A DNA stretch of 64,000 nt from NCBI RefSeq assembly GCF_005862305.2, contig NZ_CP054021.1:3699501-3763500 (forward strand). The letters are read 5' to 3'. The notes under the pieces are model-generated. The model did no database searches and was not told the DNA's origin. It saw only the letters and a program-made list of their open reading frames with translations. Position numbers and translations under genes: made by a program. The DNA is from Rhizobium indicum (lineage in GTDB: Bacteria; Pseudomonadota; Alphaproteobacteria; Rhizobiales; Rhizobiaceae). This document shows positions 54,106-63,581 of the stretch, one piece after another; position 1 is the first letter of the stretch, and the number at the start of each line of letters is the position of its first letter.

Positions 54106-54954
54106 ATGAATTCGGAATTTGCCGTTCGTTCGATGCGGCCCGGCGAACTGGAACTCGTGCTCGAATGGGCGCGTCAGGAAGGCTGGAACCCTGGTCTCGA
54201 CGATTCGCTTGCATTCAACGAGGCCGATCCGTCGGGATTTTTCGTCGGCTCCATCGGTGAAGTCCCCGTCGGCTCGATCTCGGTCGTCAAATATGGCGAT
54301 ATGTTCGCCTTCCTGGGCCTCTACATCGTCCATCCCGATTTTCGCGGCAAGGGTTACGGCAAGGCGATCTGGGCGGCGGGCATCGCCAGCGTGGGAGATC
54401 GCACCATCGGTCTCGATGGCGTCGCCGCGCAGCAGGACAACTACCGCAAGGCCGGCTTCGAACCCGCCTATTCCACCATTCGTTACGGCGGTGTCGCTAC
54501 TTCCTTGCCGGTCTCGACGCTTGTCGCGCAGCCGGTGCTGGATTCACGCCTCGAAGGCCTGCAGCGATATGATTCGGCGATCTTTCCGCAGTCGCGGGAT
54601 GCCTTTCTCGCTGCCTGGTGCACCGCCCGCAAGGGCCGTCGTTCGGCGGTGGTGCGCAAGAGCCACAAGATCCGCGGTTACGGCACGATCCGCCGCTGCT
54701 ACGAGGGCTACAAGATCGGCCCGCTTTTTGCCAACGATGCCGACAGCGCCGCGGCGCTGCTTGCCGAATTGATCCCCGAGGCAAAAGGGGCCGCGGTCTT
54801 CATCGACATTCCCGCAGAGAACCACGAGGCGGTCGCGCTTGCCGAAGGTATCGGCCTTCAACCGGTATTCGAGACGACACGCATGTATCGCGGGCCGGCG
54901 CCGGCCATTCCGCTGAAGCACGTCTTCGGCGTGACGACGCTGGAGCTTGGTTAA
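54106..54954 (+). CDS. GNAT-family N-acetyltransferase with C-terminal YitH-like domain
   Basis: 282-residue protein. The N-terminal GNAT domain (residues 1-140) has FLGLYIVHPDFRGKGYGKAIW with the acetyl-CoA-binding R/G-x-G-K-G. The C-terminal half (150-282: LDSRLEGLQRYDSAIFPQSR, YKIGPLFANDADSAAALLAEL, TRMYRGPAPA) resembles the second domain of YitH/acetyltransf_18-type proteins. Start MNSEFAVRSM is preceded by GGGAAAG. The substrate is unknown; relatives act on small amines or polyamines. Confidence 0.85.
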   Translation: MNSEFAVRSMRPGELELVLEWARQEGWNPGLDDSLAFNEADPSGFFVGSIGEVPVGSISVVKYGDMFAFLGLYIVHPDFRGKGYGKAIWAAGIASVGDRTIGLDGVAAQQDNYRKAGFEPAYSTIRYGGVATSLPVSTLVAQPVLDSRLEGLQRYDSAIFPQSRDAFLAAWCTARKGRRSAVVRKSHKIRGYGTIRRCYEGYKIGPLFANDADSAAALLAELIPEAKGAAVFIDIPAENHEAVALAEGIGLQPVFETTRMYRGPAPAIPLKHVFGVTTLELG

Positions 54955-54956
54955 AG

Positions 54957-54981
54957 CCTTTCCTGACCAGGAAAAGGTTTT
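54957..54981. terminator. Bidirectional terminator between GNAT and DMT genes
   Basis: Tttcct-gacc-aggaaa stem extended by cc/gg with one bulged A, followed by gttttaa on the plus strand. It sits between the two convergent genes and overlaps the DMT stop. Confidence 0.6.
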
Positions 54982-55897
54982 AATCCACGGGTGAGGCGGG
55001 CACGGTCGGCGACGAAGCTTTCGGACGGCCCTTTTCGGCGATCGCGATGCCGCCCAAGGTCAGCACCAGTGCGATCACATGGAAGGACTGCAGTCTCTCG
55101 CCGATCAGGGCGACGGAAAGCAGCGTTCCGAACACCGGCACGAGATTGATGAAGAGGCCGGCGCGGTTGGCGCCGATTGCCACGACGCCTTTGATATAGA
55201 GGATTTGCGCCACCAGCGACGGGAAGATCGCCGTGTAGAGAGTGATGACCCAGCCTGCCTGGTCCGGCCACTGCGCGGCACCCCGGCCGGCCTCCCAGAG
55301 GAGCAGCGGCAGCGAGGTCAGCATGGCGCCGAGCGCCGGGACCGCCATCAGCGTGCGCCAGTCGAGCGGCGGCTTCCAGCGCAGGAAGATCGTGTAGACC
55401 GAATAGGCGGCAATGGCGATCAGCATCAGCCCGTCGCCGCGGTTGAGGCTGAGTTGCAGCAGCGTTGCGAGGTCGCCATGAGCGGCCGTCAGGGCGACGC
55501 CGATCAGCGTCATGCCGAAACCGAGACATTGCGCCAGCGAGATGCCGGTACGGAAGAACATGAAATTCAGCAGGAAGATCAGCATCGGAATGCCGGCCTG
55601 CTCGATGGCGACGTTGATCGCCGTCGTATATTGCACGGCCGAGTAAAGCATAGCGTTGAAAAGGGTGTAGCCGATGACGCCATAGAAGAGGAGCAGCGGC
55701 AGGTTCTTCCTGACTACCGGCCAGTCCTTCCGCAACTGCGGTACTGAAATTACGGCGATCATTGCCACGGCGAGGAACCAGCGCAGGAAGGTCAGCATCA
55801 TCGGACTGATATGCCCGAGCGCGAGTTTGCCGGCGACGGAGTTGCCGCCCCAGCAGAGGGTGGCGATAACGAGACAGATATAGGCCGTGGCTTGCAA
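54980..55897 (-). CDS. EamA/DMT-family transporter
   Basis: 305-residue membrane protein with ten predicted hydrophobic segments in two EamA repeats (CLVIATLCWGGNSVAGKLALGHISPMMLTFLRW at residues 8-40; ALGAMLTSLPLLL; FINLVPVFGTLLSVALIGERLQSFHVIAL near 255-283). The LVPVFGTLLSVALIGE segment is typical of the drug/metabolite exporter family. The start is a TTG at 55897 with GGAAG upstream. Substrate unknown: amino acids, sugars or drugs are all possible. It diverges from purA across 191 bp. Confidence 0.88.
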   Translation of the reverse strand: MQATAYICLVIATLCWGGNSVAGKLALGHISPMMLTFLRWFLAVAMIAVISVPQLRKDWPVVRKNLPLLLFYGVIGYTLFNAMLYSAVQYTTAINVAIEQAGIPMLIFLLNFMFFRTGISLAQCLGFGMTLIGVALTAAHGDLATLLQLSLNRGDGLMLIAIAAYSVYTIFLRWKPPLDWRTLMAVPALGAMLTSLPLLLWEAGRGAAQWPDQAGWVITLYTAIFPSLVAQILYIKGVVAIGANRAGLFINLVPVFGTLLSVALIGERLQSFHVIALVLTLGGIAIAEKGRPKASSPTVPASPVD

Positions 55898-56088
55898 GAG
55901 CGTTCTTCCCGTCTTTCCGCGATCGCCGAGCGGCGTTTTGTGACGGGAAATAGCCTGTCGGCTGCTGATTTGTCACGTAAAAAGCCCAATCTGCTGTGAC
56001 AACAGGGTCGCTTTCCAAAAAACAAAGCTTTATAGATGCGCGGGTTTGAGCAGGTGCGCGGTTCCGCGCCGGTAACAGGAAGAGTTGG

Positions 56089-57387
<1,299 letters not shown>

Positions 57388-57447
57388 GCTCACGGGTCAC
57401 TGTGGAGGATGGTTCGGTAGAGTGCCGGACTTCTTGAGAAAGTACTG

Positions 57448-60015
57448 ATGGCGGATTTTATTGCAGTCATTCGGCGGGCCGTCGACGGCCTGGCTGAAAA
57501 TACCCCCGAGATGCGGGTGAAAGTCTACGAACGTGCCCGCGGCGCAGTGCAGCGGCAGCTCGAGAACATGAAGCCGCGTCCGCCGGAAGCCATGCTGCAA
57601 CGCCAGCTCGAAAAGCTCGAGGCTGCCATCCGCGAAGTGGAAGGCGAACACTCCGAGGCGATGCCGCTCGATGAGCCGGTTGCGGCCGTCGCCGCGGCGG
57701 AATCCTTCGAAGAACAAGCGGTTCCCGACGAAAGCGAACCGGCGCCAGCGGCGGAGACGGCTGTCGAGGAACCGGTTTACGAAGCCTATGCGGAACCGCA
57801 GGCCGCTGAGGCCGCCGACGAGCCCGATCACGTGGAAGCCGCCGCGCCGGAGGAAGCTGAGGAAGAGGTCGCTTCCGAGGAGCCTCTTTCCCAGGAAACG
57901 ATCGTTTCCGCGGAAAACCCTGTTCCCGCGGAAACCCCTGTTCCGGCGGAAACCCCTGTTCCCGCGGAGACACCGGTTTCGCCGGAAACATCCGGTCCGG
58001 CCGAGACATACTGGCATCCCTCGCATGAGGAGGAAGCGCCAGCCGAGGAATGGCATGCCAGCGAGGCGCGCGACGTCGCTGCCGAAGACGTGCCGGCCGA
58101 ATATGATGGCTGGGAAGCGCCAGCCTCCGAGCATCGCGACGAGCAAGCCGCCGAAGACCGTGCCGACGAGCAGCATCCCCTGGAAGCCGACGAGGTCGCG
58201 GACGAACCTGCGGCCGTGGAAAGCGAGGAGCCGGAGGCCGAGGAGGCCTACGAGCCCGTCGAGCCGTTGCAGCCGATCACCCGCGGCATAGACCACGCAT
58301 CCAACCGCCTGGTGGAGCCGGTCGCCGATTTCGATCGTCCGCAGGAGTTCGTCGAGCACAGCCGCGAGGAGCCGTTGCAGGCCGAAGCTGCGGCGCATTT
58401 CGACCCCGTCTGGACCGAGCCCGTTGCCGAAACGCCGGCTCCGGCGCCCAAGGATGCGGAGACCGAATGGGCGGAAGAGGAACTCCGGCAATATTCGGAG
58501 ACGGCGCAGGCGCCGATTACTGCCGACGCCTCGGCGCGCGCCTTCGAGGAGGTGATATCGAGCCTCGAAAAAGTGGCACCCGCCGCCGTCATGCCGGCTG
58601 CCAAGGAAAGTTTTTCCTGGGAGACGGCTGCCTTCGACGATCTGCCGCCGATCGAGGCCGGCAACAATAAGAAGACGCCGGTTGCCTCTCATTTCGACGA
58701 TGTAGATATCTTCGCGGAAGTGCACAACGGCAAGCCAGCGCCTGCTAGCGGCGCGCCGAGCGAGGACTGGCGAGAGGCGAAGGCGCTGCGCGGCTACGAC
58801 CGCCGCGGCTCTGTCGCCGCTGATGACGATGACGCCAATCCGTCGATGGATATCGATCAGATTGTCGCCTCCAAGTTGCAGGGCAAGAGCTTCCGTATGG
58901 AGCCGAAGCGCCGCCGCTTCGGCATCGGCACCGTGATCACGCTCATCTTCGCACTCATCCTGATCGGTGGCGGCGCCTATGCCGGCTGGACGAACAGAGA
59001 GGCACTGGTGGCGATGGTCGACGGGCTCGTCAGCTCGGCACCGTCGCAGGCGACCAGGAACGAGGCGGCAACCCCACCGGACGGCTCGACGACGACGCCT
59101 GCCCAGCCGAGCGCGGTGACGCCAGCCCAGCCAACCACACCAGGAGCGCAGAATACTCCAGCGGCGCCGGCGCAGCCGAACCCGAACCCGAACCCGCAAG
59201 TAGCGTCAGTGAACAATGACGGCGCTGCGGCCAATTCGAAATTCACCCAGCGGCTGCTGACCGATGGAACCGAGGTCGACAGCGGACCGGCGACGGTGCC
59301 GGGAACGCCGACCGCGGAAGGAAAATCGGTCGCCGAACAGAATGTTGCGGCAGCCGATACGCCGCCTGCCAGCGCGCAGGGCGATGCGGCACCCGCCGAC
59401 ACGCGGACGCCGAACGGCCCGGTGGCATCGCCGCCGCAGACCGCGCCCGTCGGTTCGTCGCAAAAGATGTTCCTCTATGAGGAGCGCATCGGCCAGAGCT
59501 CGCCGACGGCGATCGAGGGATCAGTCGTCTGGAGCGTGCAGCACGAGGCCGGCCAGGATGGCCGGCAGGAGGCGACGGTGCAGGGCAATGTCACGGTTCC
59601 CGAGCGCAATCTCTCGGCTCTCGTGACCTTCAAGCGCAATTCCGATCCGTCGCTGCCGGCAAGCCATCTCGTCGAGATCGTCTTCTCAGTGCCGCCGAAT
59701 TTCGAAGGCGGCAGCATCGACAGCGTCCAGCGCATCTCGATGAAGCGCACGGAGCAGGACCGCGGTGACGCGCTGATCGCGGTTCCGGCCAAGATCACCG
59801 ACGATTTCCACATGATCGCGCTCAACGACTACCCCGATGCGCGCAAGGCCAATCTCGACCTGATGTCGACCCGCAACTGGATCGATATACCGATCACCTA
59901 CCGCAACGGCCGCCGCGCGCTGCTGACGATGGAAAAGGGCGGTACGGGAACGGACGCCTTTAATACCGCGATCAAGGAATGGACTGCGCTCGGAGATGTG
60001 TCGACGAGCCAGTGA
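57448..60015 (+). CDS. Large acidic, repeat-containing, single-pass membrane protein of unknown function
   Basis: 855 residues. Residues 1-75 form a charged helical start (AVIRRAVDGLAENTPEMRVKVYERARGAVQRQLENM). Residues 75-480 are very acidic, Ala/Glu/Pro-rich and probably disordered, with six tandem 6-residue repeats (VPAETP-type, 153-188). A basic RRRFGIGTVITLIFALILIGGGAYAGW (about 490-515) is the single membrane segment. A Pro/Thr/Asn-rich linker follows, including NPNPNPQ. The last 185 residues (MFLYEERIGQSSPTAIEGSVVW onwards) look like a folded periplasmic domain. No family recognised. It lies between purA and rpoH. Confidence 0.85.
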   Translation: MADFIAVIRRAVDGLAENTPEMRVKVYERARGAVQRQLENMKPRPPEAMLQRQLEKLEAAIREVEGEHSEAMPLDEPVAAVAAAESFEEQAVPDESEPAPAAETAVEEPVYEAYAEPQAAEAADEPDHVEAAAPEEAEEEVASEEPLSQETIVSAENPVPAETPVPAETPVPAETPVSPETSGPAETYWHPSHEEEAPAEEWHASEARDVAAEDVPAEYDGWEAPASEHRDEQAAEDRADEQHPLEADEVADEPAAVESEEPEAEEAYEPVEPLQPITRGIDHASNRLVEPVADFDRPQEFVEHSREEPLQAEAAAHFDPVWTEPVAETPAPAPKDAETEWAEEELRQYSETAQAPITADASARAFEEVISSLEKVAPAAVMPAAKESFSWETAAFDDLPPIEAGNNKKTPVASHFDDVDIFAEVHNGKPAPASGAPSEDWREAKALRGYDRRGSVAADDDDANPSMDIDQIVASKLQGKSFRMEPKRRRFGIGTVITLIFALILIGGGAYAGWTNREALVAMVDGLVSSAPSQATRNEAATPPDGSTTTPAQPSAVTPAQPTTPGAQNTPAAPAQPNPNPNPQVASVNNDGAAANSKFTQRLLTDGTEVDSGPATVPGTPTAEGKSVAEQNVAAADTPPASAQGDAAPADTRTPNGPVASPPQTAPVGSSQKMFLYEERIGQSSPTAIEGSVVWSVQHEAGQDGRQEATVQGNVTVPERNLSALVTFKRNSDPSLPASHLVEIVFSVPPNFEGGSIDSVQRISMKRTEQDRGDALIAVPAKITDDFHMIALNDYPDARKANLDLMSTRNWIDIPITYRNGRRALLTMEKGGTGTDAFNTAIKEWTALGDVSTSQ
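57904..58011 (+). repeat. In-frame 18-bp tandem repeat, six units
   Basis: Six consecutive 18-bp units like gttcccgcggaaacccct encode VPAETP and variants (VSAENP, VSPETS, GPAETY). The middle three units are nearly identical, suggesting recent expansion. It lies in the disordered acidic region of the 855-residue protein, so copy number may vary between strains. Confidence 0.85.
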
Positions 60016-60072
60016 CGGTTTCCCGATCTTGGCGCGGTGCCGAGGCTGCAGACAAAGATGAATGAAAAACAA

Positions 60073-60097
60073 AAGGCGGGCCGCAAGGACCCGCCTT
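60073..60097 (-). terminator. Terminator between the 855-residue gene and rpoH
   Basis: Aaggcggg-ccgcaagga-cccgcctt is a perfect 8-bp stem. On the minus strand it is followed by ttgttttt, so it suits rpoH; the plus-strand tail (cttcaatt) is weaker. Confidence 0.7.
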
Positions 60098-60121
60098 CTT
60101 CAATTGTATCACGCGAGGGGT

Positions 60122-61030
60122 TTATGCCGTGGCTTCGACGACCCGGACGGCCTTCGCGCGTTCCAGGGCTTCCTTGCGGACGGCGTCCTGCACCTTTTCG
60201 AAGGCGCGGACCTCGATCTGGCGAACGCGTTCGCGGCTGATATCGAATTCAGTCGAAAGGTCTTCCAGGGTCACTGGATCCTCGGCAAGGCGGCGAGCCT
60301 CGAAGATGCGACGTTCGCGCTCGTTCAGCACGCTCATCGCTTTCGCCAGCATGCGCCGGCGGGTGTCGAGCTCGTCCTGTTCGATCAGCACGTCTTCCTG
60401 GCTGTCATGGTCATCCACCAGCCAATCCTGCCATTGGCCGCCGTCACCTTCGGCTGCCTTGATCGGCGCGTTCAGCGAGGCGTCGCCGGAGAGGCGGCGG
60501 TTCATCGAAATGACCTCCTCCTCCGAGACGTTCAGCTTGGTGGCGATCTCCGAGACGTGCTCCGGCTTCAGGTCGCCGTCATCGATTGCCTGGATGCGGC
60601 CTTTCAGCCGGCGCAGGTTGAAGAACAGCCGCTTCTGGTTGGCGGTCGTGCCCATCTTCACCAGCGACCACGAACGCAGGATATATTCCTGGATCGAGGC
60701 CTTGATCCACCACATGGCGTAGGTTGCGAGACGGAAGCCGCGCTCGGCATCGAACTTCTTGACGGCCTGCATCAGGCCGACATTGCCTTCGGAGACGACT
60801 TCGCCGATCGGCAGGCCGTAGCCGCGATAACCCATCGCGATCTTCGCTACGAGGCGAAGGTGGCTGGTGACGAGCTTGTGGGCGGCATCGCGGTCACCAT
60901 GCTCGGCATAACGCTTGGCGAGCATGTATTCCTGCTGCGGCTCCAGCATCGGGAACTTGCGGATTTCGTCGAGGTAACGATTGAGACCGGCTTCACCGGC
61001 GGTAATGGACGGCAAGGTATTTCGGGCCAT
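60122..61030 (-). CDS. rpoH: RNA polymerase heat-shock sigma factor RpoH
   Basis: 302-residue sigma-32-type factor. It starts MARNTLPSIT; a longer in-frame start lacks support. The region 2.1-2.4 core includes LVTSHLRLVAKIAMGYRGYGLPIGEVVSEGNVGLMQAVKKFD and RLATYAMWWIKASIQEYILRSW; the RpoH box QKRLFFNLR is at residues 132-140, diagnostic for this group. Region 4.2 is EDLSTEFDISRERVRQIEVRAF. It directs transcription of chaperone and protease genes; rhizobia often carry two copies (RpoH1/RpoH2), and which one this is cannot be decided here. Upstream spacer about 190 bp. Confidence 0.96.
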   Translation of the reverse strand: MARNTLPSITAGEAGLNRYLDEIRKFPMLEPQQEYMLAKRYAEHGDRDAAHKLVTSHLRLVAKIAMGYRGYGLPIGEVVSEGNVGLMQAVKKFDAERGFRLATYAMWWIKASIQEYILRSWSLVKMGTTANQKRLFFNLRRLKGRIQAIDDGDLKPEHVSEIATKLNVSEEEVISMNRRLSGDASLNAPIKAAEGDGGQWQDWLVDDHDSQEDVLIEQDELDTRRRMLAKAMSVLNERERRIFEARRLAEDPVTLEDLSTEFDISRERVRQIEVRAFEKVQDAVRKEALERAKAVRVVEATA

Positions 61031-61107
61031 AGTGCACCCTCCTAAAGTGAATTCCGGTTCCCGATGGAAACGCATCCTCGCGTTAAAAAAGGCAAACCGG
61101 GACGTGC

Positions 61108-61136
61108 GGCTCTACTGCGAGCCCGCACTAAGTCAA
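61108..61136 (-). promoter_or_regulatory. Possible rpoH promoter
   Basis: On the minus strand ttgact (61131-61136) is followed after 16 bp by tagagc, a poor -10 match, about 75-110 bp before the rpoH start. A weak candidate. Confidence 0.25.
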
Positions 61137-61220
61137 TATACAGATAAGTGTGGCGAAACGGCGGTTCAAGGTGCCGCTCACGCAGGTGTGAGTTGGGTAG
61201 GCGGCATTCGGAGCCCGGCT

Positions 61221-62246
61221 TTATCGCCGCAGCGCATCGACCAGTTCGACCATATCATCCGGCAGCGGCACCTCGAAATGCATGATTTCGCCGGTGCGAG
61301 GATGCTCGAATTGCAGCATGAAGGCATGCAGCGCCTGCCGGCCGAAACCGTTGACGACATTGCGGATCTCTTCGGGGAGGAGATTGGCCTTGGTCTTGAA
61401 GCCGGCGCCGTAAACCGTGTCGCCGAGCAGCGGATGGCCGATATGGGCCATGTGGACACGGATCTGGTGGGTGCGCCCGGTTTCGAGGTGGCACTCGACC
61501 AGCGAGGCGAACGCGGTCGCGTCCGGCTTCTCATGGAAGCGCTCGATCACCTGGTAGTGCGTGATCGCCTCGTCGGCGTCCTGACTGTCGGGGCGTTTGA
61601 CGGCGCGGCGCGTGCGGTCGCCGGTGGCGCGGCCAAGCGGCGCGTCGACCGTGCCCGACAGCGTGCGGGGCCGGCCCCAGACGATTGCCTGATAGGCCCG
61701 CTCCAGCGGCGTGGTGCGGCCATGGTCGGCAAATTGCAGCGACAGGTGGCGATGGGCAATGTCGTTCTTGGCGACGACCATGACGCCCGTCGTATCCTTG
61801 TCGAGACGGTGGACGATGCCGGGGCGGCGCACGCCGCCGATGCCGGAGAGCGTATCGCTGCAATGGTGGATCAGCGCGTTGACCAGCGTCCCCGTCCAGT
61901 TGCCGGCGCCGGGATGGACGACGAGACCGGAAGGCTTGGAGATAACGATGACGTCGTCGTCCTCATGGAGGATATCCAGCGGGATATCCTCGCCCTGCGG
62001 CGTCGGGTCTTCCGGCTCGGGCAGCGTGAGTTCGAAACTGTCGCCGGTGCGCACCTTGCGCTGCGGGTCGGTGACGGGTTCGCCGCGCAGAAAAACCTGG
62101 CCGTCCTTGATCAGCGCCTTGATGCGGCTGCGCGAAAATTCCTCGCCGACCTGCGCCGTCAGCCAGGAGTCCAGCCGGCCTTCGGCAGTTTCATCGGCGG
62201 TCAGGACTTTTCTATTGCCGGCTGCTTGTTTAAAGGGGTCGCTCAA
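61221..62246 (-). CDS. RluA-family 23S rRNA pseudouridine synthase (RluD-like)
   Basis: 341 residues. An N-terminal S4 RNA-binding domain (about 22-75: RLDSWLTAQVGEEFSRSRIKALIKDGQVFLRG) is followed by the catalytic domain with the family's HRLDKDTTG, Asp149 being the nucleophile. IVISKPSGLVVHPGAGN and THQIRVHMAHIGHPLLGDTVYG are further hallmarks. RluD makes pseudouridines in helix 69 of 23S rRNA; RluC is an alternative by motif. It precedes rpoH on the same strand by about 190 bp and diverges from the small membrane protein gene across 42 bp. Confidence 0.92.
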   Translation of the reverse strand: MSDPFKQAAGNRKVLTADETAEGRLDSWLTAQVGEEFSRSRIKALIKDGQVFLRGEPVTDPQRKVRTGDSFELTLPEPEDPTPQGEDIPLDILHEDDDVIVISKPSGLVVHPGAGNWTGTLVNALIHHCSDTLSGIGGVRRPGIVHRLDKDTTGVMVVAKNDIAHRHLSLQFADHGRTTPLERAYQAIVWGRPRTLSGTVDAPLGRATGDRTRRAVKRPDSQDADEAITHYQVIERFHEKPDATAFASLVECHLETGRTHQIRVHMAHIGHPLLGDTVYGAGFKTKANLLPEEIRNVVNGFGRQALHAFMLQFEHPRTGEIMHFEVPLPDDMVELVDALRR

Positions 62247-62288
62247 GACGCTTCTTCTCCGACGTATTTTTTAGAACGGGACGCACAG

Positions 62289-62675
62289 ATGACAGCAATC
62301 GAGCCAGACGACCAGGAAGAGAAGCCCCTTGATCCGGCGATGGAAAGTGTCCGGCGCAAGATGGTCCGCCTGCAGATCGTCTCCGGCGCCATCATGTTCG
62401 TGAGCCTTATGGCGGTCTTCGGCGCGGTTGTCTACAAGGTGATGCACAGCGAGCCGAAGGAGACGGCGTCCGCTGTTACCGCCTCCGGCGTACCTTCGGA
62501 TGCGCCGCTTGCGGCAACCGTTTCCCTGCCGCTCGGCTTCAAGGTGCAGTCCACTTCGTTTTCAGCTGGGCAGCTTCTGTTCTACGGCGAAACGGTCGAG
62601 GGCAAGAACAAGGCGCTGGTCTACGATCTCAGGACCGGCCGCACCGTCGCCGACGTCACTGTTACGGGCAATTGA
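62289..62675 (+). CDS. Small single-pass membrane protein, unknown function
   Basis: 128-residue protein. Residues 1-25 are acidic (MTAIEPDDQEEKPLD), then VRLQIVSGAIMFVSLMAVFGAVVYKV (about 28-52) is a single membrane segment. The periplasmic remainder has a compact beta-rich look (LPLGFKVQSTSFSAGQLLFYGETVEGKNKALVYDLRTG). No known family. It is divergent from the rluD-type gene, and a TrmH-family gene starts 7 bp after its stop, so the two are probably cotranscribed. The frame is open far upstream, but across rpoH and rluD in antisense. Confidence 0.8.
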   Translation: MTAIEPDDQEEKPLDPAMESVRRKMVRLQIVSGAIMFVSLMAVFGAVVYKVMHSEPKETASAVTASGVPSDAPLAATVSLPLGFKVQSTSFSAGQLLFYGETVEGKNKALVYDLRTGRTVADVTVTGN

Positions 62676-62682
62676 GGCCGGC

Positions 62683-63507
62683 ATGGCCGCCGTCCCGATC
62701 GACATCGACAGCGCCGACGATCCGCGCGTCGCTGAATTCCGCGAGATCCGCGAGCGCGACCTGACGGGGCGAGAGAGCCGCTTCATCGCCGAGGGCACCG
62801 TCGTGCTGCGCATGCTCGCCGAGGCGCATGCGGCAGGCCGCGGCTTTTTCGCCGAGAAGATCCTGCTGCTGCGCAACCGCGTCGAGGGCGTGCTGCCCAT
62901 CCTGGAGCGGTTTCCGGCCGATGTGCCGGTCTATGTCGCCGGGGCGGATGTGCTCGACGGCGTCGTCGGTTTCCATCTGCATCGCGGCGTTCTCGCGCTT
63001 GGCCGGCGACAGGATCGCGGGGAGGCGGCACTTCTCGACGCACTGCCGGAACGGGCGCTGGTGCTCGTCGGCTGCGGCATTTCCAATCATGACAATGCCG
63101 GCTCGATGTTCCGCAATGCGGCCGCCTTCCGGGCGGATGCAGTGCTGCTCGACGAAACCTCCTGTGATCCACTCTACCGCAAGGCGCTGCGCGTCTCGGT
63201 CGGTTCGGTGCTGAGCGTTCCGCACCGCCGCGGCGGCAAGGCGCTGGATGTGCTCCTGGCGCTTGCCGAACGGAGCTTTGCCATCTGGACGCTTTCACCG
63301 CACGGCAAGACCGATATCCGCGCCATTCCGGCCTCGACGCGCATGGCGCTCGTCGTCGGGACCGAGGGCGAGGGGTTGCCGGAGGCGCTGCTTGCGCGAT
63401 TCCAGAGCGCGCGCATTCCACAGTCGGAGGAACTCGACAGCCTCAATGCTGCGACGGCGACGGGGATCGCGCTGTTTTCCATGGCCTCGGCGATGGGCCG
63501 GGTCTAA
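62683..63507 (+). CDS. TrmH/SpoU-family RNA 2'-O-methyltransferase
   Basis: 274-residue protein starting MAAVPIDID, with TGAGG upstream. The SPOUT knot motifs are clear: ISNHDNAGSMFRNAAAF (motif 1, about 133-150), VVGTEGEGLPEALL (motif 2, about 225-238) and PQSEELDSLNAATATGIALFSM (motif 3, about 246-268). The N-terminal 110 residues are an RNA-substrate-binding part. Members methylate ribose in tRNA or 23S rRNA using S-adenosylmethionine; the exact target is not decidable from the sequence. Follows the small membrane-protein gene by 7 bp. Confidence 0.9.
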   Translation: MAAVPIDIDSADDPRVAEFREIRERDLTGRESRFIAEGTVVLRMLAEAHAAGRGFFAEKILLLRNRVEGVLPILERFPADVPVYVAGADVLDGVVGFHLHRGVLALGRRQDRGEAALLDALPERALVLVGCGISNHDNAGSMFRNAAAFRADAVLLDETSCDPLYRKALRVSVGSVLSVPHRRGGKALDVLLALAERSFAIWTLSPHGKTDIRAIPASTRMALVVGTEGEGLPEALLARFQSARIPQSEELDSLNAATATGIALFSMASAMGRV

Positions 63508-63581
63508 CGCATATCCCTCTCAAATCGGAATCGATTTTCTAGGTTCTGTGTCAATTCAAACATAATGGCGCGCCGCGCGTC

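Noticed and set aside
57904..58011. Tandem repeat considered as a CRISPR or regulatory array
   Set aside because: Units are contiguous, 18 bp, in frame and translated as VPAETP; there are no spacers.
57397..59199. 600-codon open frame on the minus strand, antisense to the 855-residue gene
   Set aside because: It is rich in Arg/Gly/Leu with no family pattern and is explained by the Glu/Ala/Pro-rich codon use of the plus-strand gene.
60981..62288. Possible N-terminal extension of the 128-residue membrane protein
   Set aside because: The open frame runs antisense through rpoH upstream and rluD-type gene; MTAIEPDD at 62289 is the sensible start.
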